A stretch of DNA of 64,000 nt, taken from contig JACKAU010000004.1 of assembly GCA_020634855.1 (NCBI GenBank), forward strand, positions 558,001-622,000, read 5' to 3'. The translations under genes and the position numbers were made by a program. This document shows positions 8,511-17,719 of the stretch, in pieces (positions within the stretch are counted from its first letter, which is position 1; every line of letters starts with the position of its first letter). The notes below the pieces were generated by a model, which worked only from the letters and a program-made list of their open reading frames with translations, did not search any database and was not told the origin of the DNA. Source of the DNA: Anaerolineales bacterium (GTDB lineage Bacteria; Chloroflexota; Anaerolineae; 4572-78; J111).

Positions 8511-10037
8511 TTAACTTTGGGCGCCATTCGAGCGGTCTTGTAGCGGGATGCTGACCACCACCCGAGCGCCCTGCTCGTAATCGCTTTCGATTGAAAGCCC
8601 GTACTCTTTCCCGTAATACAGCTTGATCCGTTTGTTGACATTTTCCAGACCAAACCCACCCTCGCGTAAATTGATATCGCTGGAGGAATTGTCATCGAGT
8701 TTGTCCTGGACTTGGACCAGTTTGTACGAGGTAAACCCAACGCCGTCGTCGGCAACTTCAAGGGAAATCCGGTCGTCTTCGGATCGACAGACGCGCACCG
8801 TGACTGTACCTCCGCTGCGCTTGTTTTTGATACCGTGGTAAATGGCATTTTCAACCAGGGGTTGCAATGTCATTTTTAGGATGGAATAGTCTAAAATCGA
8901 GGGATCGGCTTCAATGCAGTAGTCGAGAATATCTCGATAGCGCATTTTTTGAATGGTCAGGTAGCTTTTCGTCCGTTCAATTTCCTCGCGGATGGTGATC
9001 CAGTCCCGGCCTTTGCTTAAGGTGATTCTAAAAAAGCTGGAGAGCGCCCGCACAATTTCAATGACCTGATCATTGCGTTTGGACTCGGCCATCCAGATGA
9101 TTGTGTCGAGCGTGTTGTACAGAAAGTGAGGATTGATTTGGGCTTGCAGCACTCGAAATTCGGCTTTTTTTAGGTTCTCTTGCTCTTTGATTTTACTATC
9201 GAGCATTTCCCGAATTTTGCCGATCATAATATTGAAACTCAGGCCCAATTCGGCGATTTCATTGACGTTATCGCTGGTGACCAGCACCTGCAAATCATTT
9301 TCGGTAATGGTGGTGGTGACGTTATGCAGTTTTTTGATAGGGATGTAGATGCTCTCGGAGATGATCCAGGCCGCGACGACAGAGAAAATCGCGGCGGCGA
9401 ACATCAACGCCAAATAAATGAATGTCCAGCGAACAAAGTGCCGCTGAATTTGCCGGTAATTTTCTTCCGCCCGATTGACCTCAAACAACACATATTCCTG
9501 GGTCAGGTCTTCGACCAGTTCAGACACGCCTCGAATATTTTCCAAGACCTGTTCATTGTCACTCACCCGGCTGCCCAGAGCCATTTGCGCGCCCATCTTA
9601 TCGACATAACGGGTTAGCGTTTGCATGGTTCTGAGAATAACATCCAGTTTGATTTCGGCTTTATCAGAGTCAGTGTTGGCCTTCATGCCCCACAATTTGT
9701 CGTTAACTTCCTCGATGATCTGATACTGTTTACCCTCGCTGAACTCCTTTTTGCCGGCCACAATATCCCACATTTCCGAATTAATGGCGGGTTTGATGTA
9801 ACCATTGATGCTGTTGGCGGTGGTAATATTGTCAATAATCGCGTCGTATTGACGGTTAAAATTAAGCACCTGCATAATCAAAACCGTATTGACCGACCCC
9901 ATCAAGGCCACCACTACAAGAAATGACAGCAAAATTTTGGTGCGGATGGAGAGATTAATGCCGGCAAAATAGTTGATAATTCGCCCCAAGTAACGAGGCG
10001 ACATTTCAGCAGCCAGTTTTCGCTCGGTGTAGATCAT
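8511..10037 (-). CDS. Sensor histidine kinase, YesM/LytS-like with HAMP domain
   Basis: A 508-aa membrane kinase. Order: first membrane helix (about 30-53, ILLSFLVVVALMGSVNTVLI), extracytoplasmic helical sensor region (about 54-203), second helix (about 204-228), HAMP (about 228-280), His_kinase domain with the phospho-acceptor in QINPHFLYNTLD (His304), and HATPase domain with the N box (QPLVENAIYHGI) and G1 box (VADDGVGF). It phosphorylates the adjacent AraC-type regulator. The gap to the binding protein is 41 bases, so they are likely co-transcribed. Confidence 0.92.
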   Translation of the reverse strand: MIYTERKLAAEMSPRYLGRIINYFAGINLSIRTKILLSFLVVVALMGSVNTVLIMQVLNFNRQYDAIIDNITTANSINGYIKPAINSEMWDIVAGKKEFSEGKQYQIIEEVNDKLWGMKANTDSDKAEIKLDVILRTMQTLTRYVDKMGAQMALGSRVSDNEQVLENIRGVSELVEDLTQEYVLFEVNRAEENYRQIQRHFVRWTFIYLALMFAAAIFSVVAAWIISESIYIPIKKLHNVTTTITENDLQVLVTSDNVNEIAELGLSFNIMIGKIREMLDSKIKEQENLKKAEFRVLQAQINPHFLYNTLDTIIWMAESKRNDQVIEIVRALSSFFRITLSKGRDWITIREEIERTKSYLTIQKMRYRDILDYCIEADPSILDYSILKMTLQPLVENAIYHGIKNKRSGGTVTVRVCRSEDDRISLEVADDGVGFTSYKLVQVQDKLDDNSSSDINLREGGFGLENVNKRIKLYYGKEYGLSIESDYEQGARVVVSIPLQDRSNGAQS

Positions 10038-10139
10038 AATTAATACTCTTTATTTATGTTCTCAATGATCTGAAACTAATGTAGGACAAATTTAAGTTTG
10101 TCTTACGAAAAATCTGCTTTTTGAGATCATACTTCATTA

Positions 10140-11726
10140 TTATAGATGCCCATGCAGTTTGAACTGCGTGGGCGACATACCGGTACTCTTTTTAAAGACA
10201 ACACTGAAATAGTGTGGATCGGTGTAGCCCACCTGGTTAGAGATTTCAAATGCCTTCAGATTGGTGGTTTTGAGCAGTTCTTTGGCGCGATCAACGCGCA
10301 GCCGAGTCAAATATTCTTTAAACGTTTCGCCGGTTTCGCGGCTGAACACGGCGCTAAGGTGACTGGGGCTAAGGTTAACCTGGGCCGCGATGTCATTAAG
10401 CGAGAGGTCTGATTGATCGAAATGAGCGGCAATAAATTCTTTGGCTTGCTGAATAGTGGTGATGTAGTTATCGTTGGCCAGTGTGTCTCGGAAAGCCAGA
10501 GCGCTGGCAAAAATTCGGCGAGCCTCTTCCTTAATTTGGGTCACCGTTTTTATGTTCATCAACAGCGTTTCCACCATGTTGATTTCCGGAATCACCTCAT
10601 CAACAATGCCGCCCAGATGATGCACAAATTTAGCTGTGGTCAGGACAATGTCGATAAAAATGTAGTTTTTGATTAAATACGATTGGACGGCCGAATGGCT
10701 GAGAGGGGCCAGATAGGCGCTAAAAAATGACTCGAAATCAGCCATAACGCCAAACTTTAAAAAGTTCTCCAGGGCGCTTTTATCGAGTTTAAGCAGATCG
10801 GCTTCGTCAGCTTCGGCGTCAGAAGGCGTTTGTTTGCCGGATGCAGCCGCTTGTTCCAGACTGGCTATGGCTTCGGCAAACGAGAGCGGAATATCGCCAA
10901 TACGCTGGTGAGGCCGGCCTGCACCGATCAACAGCACGCATCGGGTTTTGGCTGTAAATTGCTCGCGCAGCAGTTTGGTCAAAAAATTCGTTTCCTGCTC
11001 AAGCTGGGCAGTAGTTGTGCCTTTTAGCAGCAGGACGAGTTCTTCCAGACTTTTATTGATGAGGAACACATCAGGATTCGGATCAACCAGTTCGGCTAAT
11101 GTCTGTCGAACGTGCTGGTATTCTTGAAAATCGGCCTGGTCGTGGTGGTGGCATAGTTCGATTTTGATGACAATGACCTGATAATCGGCGGCAATGATGT
11201 CCACCCCTAACCGGCGGCTCTCTTCGACTGCCTCAGACGAACTGATCGTCCCGGTTACCAGTTTGAGTAAGAACTTCTCGGTTTGCAGCAGCCGGTTATC
11301 TTCGATTTGCGCTTTGAGTTGCTGGACGTTTTCCTGGGCGTGGCGTTCATCATCCAGTTGACGGGCGACGGCGGTCAGAGTTTGGTGCAGGTCGCGGGCG
11401 CTGATCGGTTTAAGCAGATATTCGGTGACGCCTAATTTCACGGCCTCTTGGGCATAGTTAAACTCATCATGGCCGCTGAGGATAATGATTTTTACCTGAG
11501 GCATCCGTTTGCGGACAATTCGGCTTAACTGCAAGCCATCCATAAACGGCATTTTGATATCGGTAATGAGTACATCGGGGTGAGTGGCTTCAATGAGCGA
11601 CAGCGCCATTTCACCATCGGGGGCTTCGCCGCAAAATTCAAAGCCGACAGCCTGCCAATTGACATTGTCACGAATGCCTTCGCGGGTGACAATTTCGTCT
11701 TCAACCAGGAATACTTTGTACACCAC
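10140..11726 (-). CDS. Response regulator with AraC-type DNA-binding domain, YesN-like
   Basis: A 528-aa transcription regulator. The receiver domain (1-120) has the acidic pair Glu9-Asp10, phospho-acceptor Asp56 (VLITDIKMP) and a conserved Lys (LLKPI). A long middle region (about 130-400) precedes an AraC HTH pair at the C terminus (LSLNDIAAQVNLSPSHLSAVF ... FEISNQVGYTDPHYFSVVFKK). Translation likely starts at GTG 11726 or the next GTG, with GGGAG 6 bases upstream. With the histidine kinase downstream it forms a two-component system typical of carbohydrate control in YesMN/LytSR-like loci. Confidence 0.92.
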   Translation of the reverse strand: MVYKVFLVEDEIVTREGIRDNVNWQAVGFEFCGEAPDGEMALSLIEATHPDVLITDIKMPFMDGLQLSRIVRKRMPQVKIIILSGHDEFNYAQEAVKLGVTEYLLKPISARDLHQTLTAVARQLDDERHAQENVQQLKAQIEDNRLLQTEKFLLKLVTGTISSSEAVEESRRLGVDIIAADYQVIVIKIELCHHHDQADFQEYQHVRQTLAELVDPNPDVFLINKSLEELVLLLKGTTTAQLEQETNFLTKLLREQFTAKTRCVLLIGAGRPHQRIGDIPLSFAEAIASLEQAAASGKQTPSDAEADEADLLKLDKSALENFLKFGVMADFESFFSAYLAPLSHSAVQSYLIKNYIFIDIVLTTAKFVHHLGGIVDEVIPEINMVETLLMNIKTVTQIKEEARRIFASALAFRDTLANDNYITTIQQAKEFIAAHFDQSDLSLNDIAAQVNLSPSHLSAVFSRETGETFKEYLTRLRVDRAKELLKTTNLKAFEISNQVGYTDPHYFSVVFKKSTGMSPTQFKLHGHL

Positions 11727-11842
11727 TCAAAACTCCCATAGTTTTTATGTTGGTATCGATAATGAAACCTCTACCCTCATTCTAGCACAAACGACGGCTC
11801 AAAGACAATGCCATTTTAACGGGTTTGCGTTTTTTATAAGCG

Positions 11843-12817
11843 TTAGGGTGTCACGGCAATATGCTCGATTACATCACCCACTTCAATTGACCGCACGACA
11901 TCCATACCTTGTTCGACCTGGCCGAAAACGCTGTATTGGCCGTCGAGGAATTCGGTGGGGGCCAGAGTGATGTAAAATTGGCTGCCGCTCGACTCGCGAT
12001 TGGGGTTGACTTCATCCGGTAGACGGGCCATGGCCAGCGCGCCTTCGACGTGCTTGAGGTTGAACTCGCCGGGGATGGTGTAGCCGGGACCGCCGTTGCC
12101 TGTGCCTAGCGGGTCGCCACCTTGGATGACAAAACCGGGTTCGACGCGATGGAACGTCAGCCCATCGTAGAAGCCCTGTTGGCTGAGGAAGATGAAATTG
12201 TTGACATGTTCCGGCGCTTCGGCCGCATTAAGCGAAACGACAATATCGCCTTTGTTGGTTTGAATCGTGGCCTGATAGGTTTGGGTGGGATCAATGGTCA
12301 TCTCCGGCCTGGCGTCGTAATAGTCGGCCCGTTCCGCCGCAGGAATATCGGCCAGAGGGCCGGGGGCTGCGGCTGTCTCATCGCTGGCGGCGGATTCGGG
12401 TTCGGCCGTACTATTTGGTTCACCGGCCGGCGGCTCCGGGCCAAAGGCTCCGGCGGACGCATCGCCTTCCGGTTGTAAGCCAACCACAGAGGGGGGCGCC
12501 TGTTCGGCCAGTTTGACCAAAATGGAGTCGCGTTGGTAGTTGTCGGCTTCGACAATGACTTTGGCCCAGTCTTCGAGGTGCTCGGCGTCGATACTCAACA
12601 TAGCCACACCATTGGAATCGGTGGTGGCCTCGTAGACATCTTGAGTGCCGATTTCGGCTCTAACCATCGCATTGGGGATAGGGCGTCCTGAATCGACGGC
12701 TTTGACCTCGATTTCTTGTTGGAAAGGCGGTTGGGTGGTAAAACAGCCGGTGAGGACGACGATAATAATGAGTAAGATTAAACAATTTTTAGCTAAGGTT
12801 TTTTGGAATTGGTACAT
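11843..12817 (-). CDS. Cyclophilin-type peptidyl-prolyl isomerase lipoprotein with N-terminal Ig-like domain
   Basis: A 324-aa exported lipoprotein (CLILLIIIVVLTGC, Cys about 25). Residues about 35-105 look like a carboxypeptidase-regulatory-like beta domain (EVKAVDSGRPIPNAMVRAEIG). An acidic Ala/Glu/Pro-rich linker follows. Residues about 172-324 are cyclophilin, with FHRVEPGFVIQGGDP, SSGSQFYITLAP and FLDGQYSVFGQV containing the catalytic Arg and the substrate-pocket Gln and Phe. It catalyses proline isomerisation of exported proteins. The combination of an Ig-like anchor domain and cyclophilin is somewhat unusual. It is flanked by about 115-145 base gaps and may be monocistronic. Confidence 0.9.
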   Translation of the reverse strand: MYQFQKTLAKNCLILLIIIVVLTGCFTTQPPFQQEIEVKAVDSGRPIPNAMVRAEIGTQDVYEATTDSNGVAMLSIDAEHLEDWAKVIVEADNYQRDSILVKLAEQAPPSVVGLQPEGDASAGAFGPEPPAGEPNSTAEPESAASDETAAAPGPLADIPAAERADYYDARPEMTIDPTQTYQATIQTNKGDIVVSLNAAEAPEHVNNFIFLSQQGFYDGLTFHRVEPGFVIQGGDPLGTGNGGPGYTIPGEFNLKHVEGALAMARLPDEVNPNRESSGSQFYITLAPTEFLDGQYSVFGQVEQGMDVVRSIEVGDVIEHIAVTP

Positions 12818-12897
12818 AGTGGATATTTTACGCGTTATTTAAAGGTTTACAAGTGATGTTTTAAATGGGAAGGGGGTGGAATGTGACCAGGGGCTAC

Positions 12898-12955
12898 GGT
12901 TCGTAGTGATGGCTTTAGCCATTTTCAAAGACTGCTAAAGCGGTTACTACAAACC
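12898..12955. repeat. 58-bp imperfect palindrome
   Basis: GGTTCGTAGTGATGGCTTTAGC on the left pairs with GCTAAAGCGGTTACTACAAACC on the right. Strong blocks are GTAGT/ACTAC and GCTTTAGC/GCTAAAGC. It ends 5 bases before the stop codon of the sugar transferase and could be a terminator-like structure for that gene, or a dispersed palindromic repeat. No T-run is present. Confidence 0.6.
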
Positions 12956-12960
12956 GGGAG

Positions 12961-14361
12961 TTAGTAACTGCCGCGCCGCTCGATGACCGCACGTACGGTT
13001 CGCCACAGAATTTGAATATCGAGCCAGATGGAGTAATTTTTGATGTAGTAGATGTCATCGGCGGTGTTGAGATGCATGGGTTTATCGGCCCGACCGTTGA
13101 CCTGCCACCAGCCGGTTAACCCTTGAGGCACCTCGAAGCGTTTGCGCTGCCAGGGTTCGTATTTATCGACCAGCCAGGGCAGTTCGGGGCGCGGGCCGAC
13201 CAGACTCATGTCTCCTTTGAGAATGTTGATAAATTGAGGCAGCTCGTCGAGGCTGGTTTTGCGTAAATAGTGACCAAATTTGGTGACGCGCGGATCGTCA
13301 TAAAATTTATGATGTGGTTGGCCATCGATGACTTTGTAAGAGATGTCATCATCGGCGGTGTCGGGGTCGTGGTACATGGTGCGAAATTTAAGAATTTTGA
13401 ATAAGCGGCCATTCTCGCCGACGCGCAGTTGGCTAAAAATGACCGGGCCAGGCGAGTCAAGCTTGATGGCAATAGCAATCAGGGCCATGAACGGTAGGGA
13501 CAAGACTAGCCCCACCGAGCCAACGACCAGATCGAACCCACGCTTAATAGCGCGTTGGAGTGGATCGAGCGCCGGTTCGCGCAAGGTGACCATATGAATG
13601 TCGCCCAAATCTTCTACCGCCGAACGCAGAAAAACCAGATCAAAGAAATCCGGCACAACGCGGACATTGACCTTTAAATGCTGCAAATCGACAACTACGT
13701 TGGCCAGCTTGGTGTGGGCATAGCGAGGTAAAGCAAAGATGACCTCATTAATATCATGGGTGTGGACCACTTGTACTGTTTGCTGGACCTGTCCAAAGTT
13801 TGGATAGCCCAACGTATCTACGTTGGGGTTGTCGTCGATAAAACCGATGAGGCGCAGCCCTGTCCAGCGATTTCTAACAACCATACCGGCTACATTTTGG
13901 CCCACTTTCCCGGCCCCCACGATGAGCACACGTCGCGTCCCATACCGTTTATCGCCAAAGAATCGCATGAAAAGGCGAAATAGGAGCCGGTAGCCAATTA
14001 ACAACAGCAGACCGACCAGCGCAAACGTTATAACTTGAAGACGGGAGGTGTCGCGATAGGTGAAGTAGAGGACGCCGGCAAATGCTAGCCAAGTTGCCAG
14101 GTGAGCCGAAATGACCCGCTGGAGTTCGTCCAAAAGCCGCAAGTTCTTTTGCAGATTATAGACGTCCATTAAAATGAAGCCGCCGCCCCAAATAACGAGA
14201 GCCATAGCATAGGTAGGCCAGGTCAACCACACATTTTCAATGGGGATAGCCCGGCCAAAGCTCAGTTGAGGCCGCAGCCAACTGGCGATAAACAGAGCGA
14301 GGGCAATGATGGTGAGGTCACCCAGAAATAAGGCTGCTCGGATGCTAACTCGCCTGAACAT
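12961..14361 (-). CDS. Polyprenyl-phosphate sugar-phosphate transferase (WbaP/CpsE-like)
   Basis: A 466-aa membrane enzyme that puts the first sugar-phosphate on undecaprenyl phosphate. The N-terminal 120 residues hold four to five membrane helices. A CoA-binding/Rossmann-like domain follows (RRVLIVGAGKVGQNVAGMVV, about 145-260). The C-terminal Bac_transf domain (about 272-460) has KRGFDLVVGSVGLVLSLP, the basic FSQLRVGENGRLFKILKFRTM, RKTSLDELPQFINILKGDMS and VGPRPELP. It is over 26 kb from the main polysaccharide locus, which has its own short initiating enzyme, so it may serve a second glycan. Confidence 0.92.
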   Translation of the reverse strand: MFRRVSIRAALFLGDLTIIALALFIASWLRPQLSFGRAIPIENVWLTWPTYAMALVIWGGGFILMDVYNLQKNLRLLDELQRVISAHLATWLAFAGVLYFTYRDTSRLQVITFALVGLLLLIGYRLLFRLFMRFFGDKRYGTRRVLIVGAGKVGQNVAGMVVRNRWTGLRLIGFIDDNPNVDTLGYPNFGQVQQTVQVVHTHDINEVIFALPRYAHTKLANVVVDLQHLKVNVRVVPDFFDLVFLRSAVEDLGDIHMVTLREPALDPLQRAIKRGFDLVVGSVGLVLSLPFMALIAIAIKLDSPGPVIFSQLRVGENGRLFKILKFRTMYHDPDTADDDISYKVIDGQPHHKFYDDPRVTKFGHYLRKTSLDELPQFINILKGDMSLVGPRPELPWLVDKYEPWQRKRFEVPQGLTGWWQVNGRADKPMHLNTADDIYYIKNYSIWLDIQILWRTVRAVIERRGSY

Positions 14362-14399
14362 AGTTAAGCTCCTAGTAAGAACACGGACGAACTGGCTGT

Positions 14400-14428
14400 A
14401 TTATATCACCTACTTGGGTTGACACCAA
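14400..14428 (-). promoter_or_regulatory. Promoter for the long sugar transferase
   Basis: On the minus strand TTGGTG (14428-14423) is followed after 17 bases by a perfect TATAAT (14405-14400), 39 bases before the start codon at 14361. Confidence 0.6.
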
Positions 14429-14574
14429 TTTACGCGAGGAGAGAAAGGGGACAGGCCGTTTAAGGCCAAATTTGAGGAGTTTGAAAAAATATGTGGGGTT
14501 GATAAGAATGAAGCACTACGCCAGTGTAGTGGGCTTTCCATATTTTTTTGGAGAGGGCTAACTATTGCGGCGGT

Positions 14575-15030
14575 TTAGTTGGCTGCGACAAAACCCTTGC
14601 TAGTGTTAGATGTCTGCCGGTTTTGCAGCCAACTATCGATAGATAAAGCACCGGGACCGGCTAAGGCCAGCGCCACATTAGCCGCCAGCAGGGTTAGGAC
14701 AAACTCATAGCCCCCATTGCCTACGGAGAACCCATTGGCCAGGTGAACGGTCAGCATGGCCACCGCCATGTCGATAGCTAATGGGATGGCTACCCAGCGG
14801 CTGAAGAGACCCAGAATCAGGGCTAAACCACCAAAGAACTCCAGCAGCGTGACCACAACGGCGGCCACCAGCGGCAGCGGAATACCTAAACTGCCAAAAA
14901 AACCGGCGACGCCGTCGAAACCCATCAAAAATAGCTTCTGATACCCATGAACCAGAAAAACAATACCAACGACAATCCGCAGAAAAGCCAGTCCCCATTC
15001 CGGTGACAAGGGTAAAATATTTGATTTCAT
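14575..15030 (-). CDS. DoxX-family membrane protein
   Basis: A 151-aa inner-membrane protein with four hydrophobic helices: LRIVVGIVFLVHGYQKLFL, VAAVVVTLLEFFGGLALILGLF, WVAIPLAIDMAVAMLTVHL and FVLTLLAANVALALAG. This is the DoxX/DUF417-like fold whose members take part in redox or sulfur metabolism, but the role here is unknown. The start ATG 15030 has a strong AAGGAGGA site. IS-derived sequence begins about 140 bases upstream, so the original promoter region may have been altered. A short hairpin (CACTAC/GTAGTG, 14514-14530) lies after the stop. Confidence 0.85.
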   Translation of the reverse strand: MKSNILPLSPEWGLAFLRIVVGIVFLVHGYQKLFLMGFDGVAGFFGSLGIPLPLVAAVVVTLLEFFGGLALILGLFSRWVAIPLAIDMAVAMLTVHLANGFSVGNGGYEFVLTLLAANVALALAGPGALSIDSWLQNRQTSNTSKGFVAAN

Positions 15031-15170
15031 GATGAAATCCTCCTTTTGAAGAAAACAATTATGGTAAGTAAATTTGTCTTACGCGGTGTCAGTTTAACAG
15101 GGAGGTGTCCTTTTGGGTGTCCTTTTGAGCGTCACAACTTTTAAAGAAAAACTCTAGCCGAACCCATCTA

Positions 15171-16366
15171 TACTGAAATCAGAATGAGAACAGAAGTTTT
15201 TCATAGTCAGGATCAAGGTCAAATTTGGGCCAAAGACGGGTGATGATAGCTTGCGGGTTCAGGTTGATGCGGTCAATAAACTCAAGACAAGCCCGTTCTA
15301 GCAGATAGAGATATTTGTAACAGTGATGTTGGGTCAACTCTTCGCGCATCCATTTCCATAAACCTTCAATCGGGTTCAAGTCGGGACTGTAGCTGGGCAG
15401 TTGGATGAGACTGAAACCTAACGCTTCAGCGGCTTGGCGCACGATGGCCGCTTTACTATGCCAAGGGGCCCCATCCCAAATGATAACGGTTTGTTGGCTG
15501 GGGTCAGGGGGCCATTGCTGAGCCAGATAGTGCAAAAAGGCGACGGTGGCTTCACTATCACACTTGTGTTGATGCCAGAGCAGACATTGACCGCGACTAA
15601 AGTCATAGGCTCCATACCAGTTGAGCCGATTGGCCAGGGACGGACAATGACTGGGCACCCAATCGGCCTCACCCACGGCTGACCAGCGGTAGCCGAGGGC
15701 CAAATCTTGATGGAGATGGGCTTCATCGATATAGATGAGCCGCAATTTGCCCTGGCACACTGGCTCAAACCAGCGTTGGAAACGTTGGACATACTCCGCC
15801 TGCTGGGCCGGTTTGCCTTTGGCTAAGACCTTTTTGCATTTTTTCCAACTCAAACCGGCTTGTTTTAGTAAGGTGCGTAAGGTGGTCCGGCTCACCAGCT
15901 GGCCTAGGTTGTCGGCCCCCCAGCGTCTTAACTTTTTCAAGGTCCAGCCATAGCCCGGCAACTGATGGTCATTGGGTCGCTCTTGTTTGACCGTGTCGAT
16001 GATCTTTTTTTTCGGCTTCGCTCAATTGGGGTTGTGCGCCGCCGCTGGCCTGATAGGTGATACACTCTGGCCCAAATTCATTGTAGCGATGCACCCATTT
16101 CAGCACGGTTTGTTTTTGGCGATTGATTTGTTGGGCCCACTGGCTGGCATTTTTTTGCCCACTGCCGATCATGTACAACGCTTGAAACCGTTCTCGACTG
16201 CGAAGATGTTCGGCTTCAAGCGACAAGCGCCGCATCTCTTCCGCATCTTAGTTCCATTTGGCAAAGTCTGGTCGGATCATTGGGTTGCTCCTGGTTGATC
16301 ATTTTTTCTCTATTTTACTGATCCAGGCTTTTTCTTGAAAGTTATGTTCTCATTCTGTTTTTAGTA
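15171..16366 (-). mobile_element. IS630-family insertion sequence, apparently complete (copy 1)
   Basis: The element is 1196 bp. The terminal inverted repeats are TACTGAAATCAGAATGAGAACA (15171 inward) and TACTAAAAACAGAATGAGAACA (16366 inward, minus strand), differing at only three of 22 positions. TA dinucleotides lie on both sides (15169-15170 and 16367-16368), the target duplication typical of IS630/Tc1-mariner. It has landed inside the stop codon of an IS982-type transposase: joining AAC-TA from the right with G from the left restores TAG. Confidence 0.9.
15179..16235 (-). CDS. IS630-family transposase, two frames joined at an A8 run
   Basis: The first frame (16235 to 15969) encodes the helix-turn-helix part (RFQALYMIGSGQKNASQWAQQ). 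The second (to 15179) encodes the DDE domain: IYIDEAHLHQD (first Asp), VIIWDGAPWHSK (second Asp) and YSPDLNPIEGLWKWMREEL (Glu). They are joined through IIDTVKQERPNDHQL, which reads on without a stop after eight A's (16005-16012). The shift needed is +1 (or -2), equal to one A too many; with seven A's the frame would be continuous. Either slippage makes the full protein or the gene is newly broken. The rest of the element is intact. Confidence 0.85.
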
Positions 16367-16368
16367 TA

Positions 16369-16482
16369 GTTAGGAAAGGCCAAAGATTTAATCTGCAAAA
16401 AATCAGAAATGCCTTGTAAACGATTAAGGTAGATGCACAAGGTATGTGCGGTTAATTTGCTGTAAAGCCGGGTACATAAGCC
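16369..16482 (-). pseudogene. IS982-type transposase, detached C-terminal end
   Basis: The minus strand reads GLCTRLYSKLTAHTLCIYLN... ISDFLQIKSLAFPN, the conserved C terminus of IS982-family transposases. The stop codon is split by the IS630 copy. The N-terminal part of the same gene lies 5 kb away at 21696-22282. About 60-70 codons between the two parts (including part of the catalytic core) are missing. The other insertion sequences sit between them. Confidence 0.75.
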
Positions 16483-16483
16483 C

Positions 16484-17695
16484 TAGGGCAATCGCATACT
16501 AAAGTAACAGGACTTTAAGAAGATAATCGGTACTCCAACCAGCTTTCTTGCGTTTGGCTTGAATGCCACATTTGGCAGAGGGTTCTTGTTTTAGCAGGTT
16601 CAAAGCCCAGTGACGCCAGATGGCGAAATTTTGAGCAGCGTGTTCCGTACGAACCCGACATTGATCCTCGTCAAAAGCAACATCCAAAACCCAATGGAGT
16701 TGGTTTTCAATGGTCCAATGAGTGCGGATGGCATCAAAAGTTTATCAGCCTTACTTTCAAGGCTGGATAAGTAGTAGCGGACTTCAACCGTGACCCTATC
16801 GGTTTGACGACGTTCAGCCCGAACCATAGCCAGGGTCTGCAATTTAGCCCAAGCGGAGGCATTGCGCACAAAGGGAAAATAATCAGCGGCACTGGTCGTC
16901 CAACATTCCCGGATTTCGATGCGTCCATGACCTTTATCAACCGTTTTATGATAATCACAATCAACATAGTTGGTTTCGGCGGCATAGGCAAACAACTCCT
17001 GAACATCTTCAAATACGCCGCTATGATTGCCTTTGAGAGCCAGCACATAATCGGCCTCTTGGGCTACAATCTGGGCGGCAATTTCTTTCTGACACCCCAT
17101 TGCATCAATCGTAACAATGCAGCCACTTAATTCCAGAAGTTGTAATAGCTTGGGAATAGCTGTAATTTCATTGGATTTGTCATCAACTTTTACTTGACCC
17201 AGTACCAATTTGTTCTCAGCCGCCCAGGCACTGACCATCCAGATGGCTTGCCGGTCGTTGCTTCGGTCATCGGGATCGCCGTAATTTTTACCATCAATTG
17301 GGACAACCTGTCCTGCCGTCATTGAAAATACAGCTTGAACCCATTTCAGAAAACAGTTTTGAAACTGTTCAGGGTCAAGTTTGGCAAAAACCGACCAAAT
17401 GTGTCGTGGGAAGGAATACCACCTTCTAATTCTAGAAATTGTTCAAACCAACTTTGTTTCTCTTTTCCAAATTGGGATACTTCTGTCCAAGTATCCGCCC
17501 CAGCGATAATGGCACATAAGGCGATGGTAATAATATCTATCAGTTGATGGTGTACCAGATATTCAACCCGAGGGTCTGCCATCTCATCAAAATATTCCTC
17601 TATACTTGCTGTTGGGTTTTTGTTCATCTCATCCTCCCTTTGTTTCTTGTGAAGGATATTTTTACTTCAACTCCTTTGAGTATGCGATTGCCCTA
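16484..17695 (-). mobile_element. ISAs1-family insertion sequence, copy 1
   Basis: The element is 1212 bp, with inverted ends TAGGGCAATCGCATACT (16484-16500) and its exact complement at 17679-17695. It contains a frameshifted transposase. The right 258 bases occur again at 21438-21695 with one difference, at exactly +4000 bases. I see no clear target duplication. Confidence 0.85.
16499..17627 (-). pseudogene. ISAs1-family transposase with two frameshifts
   Basis: The N terminus (17627-17346) is the DUF-type leader MNKNPTASIEEYFDEMADPRVEYLVHHQ. One base is missing near 17388, after which the frame reads VFAKLDPEQFQNCFLKWVQ into VVPIDGKNYG, ITIDAMGCQKEIA and LALKGNH (DDE domain). A second shift near 16740 leads to DAIRTHWTIENQLHWVLDVAFDEDQCRVRTEHAAQN with the catalytic Glu. 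All catalytic motifs are present but spread over three frames, so the copy is probably inactive unless helped in trans. Confidence 0.85.
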
Positions 17696-17719
17696 TTTAT
17701 CAAGAGGTGGTCTGTTATA

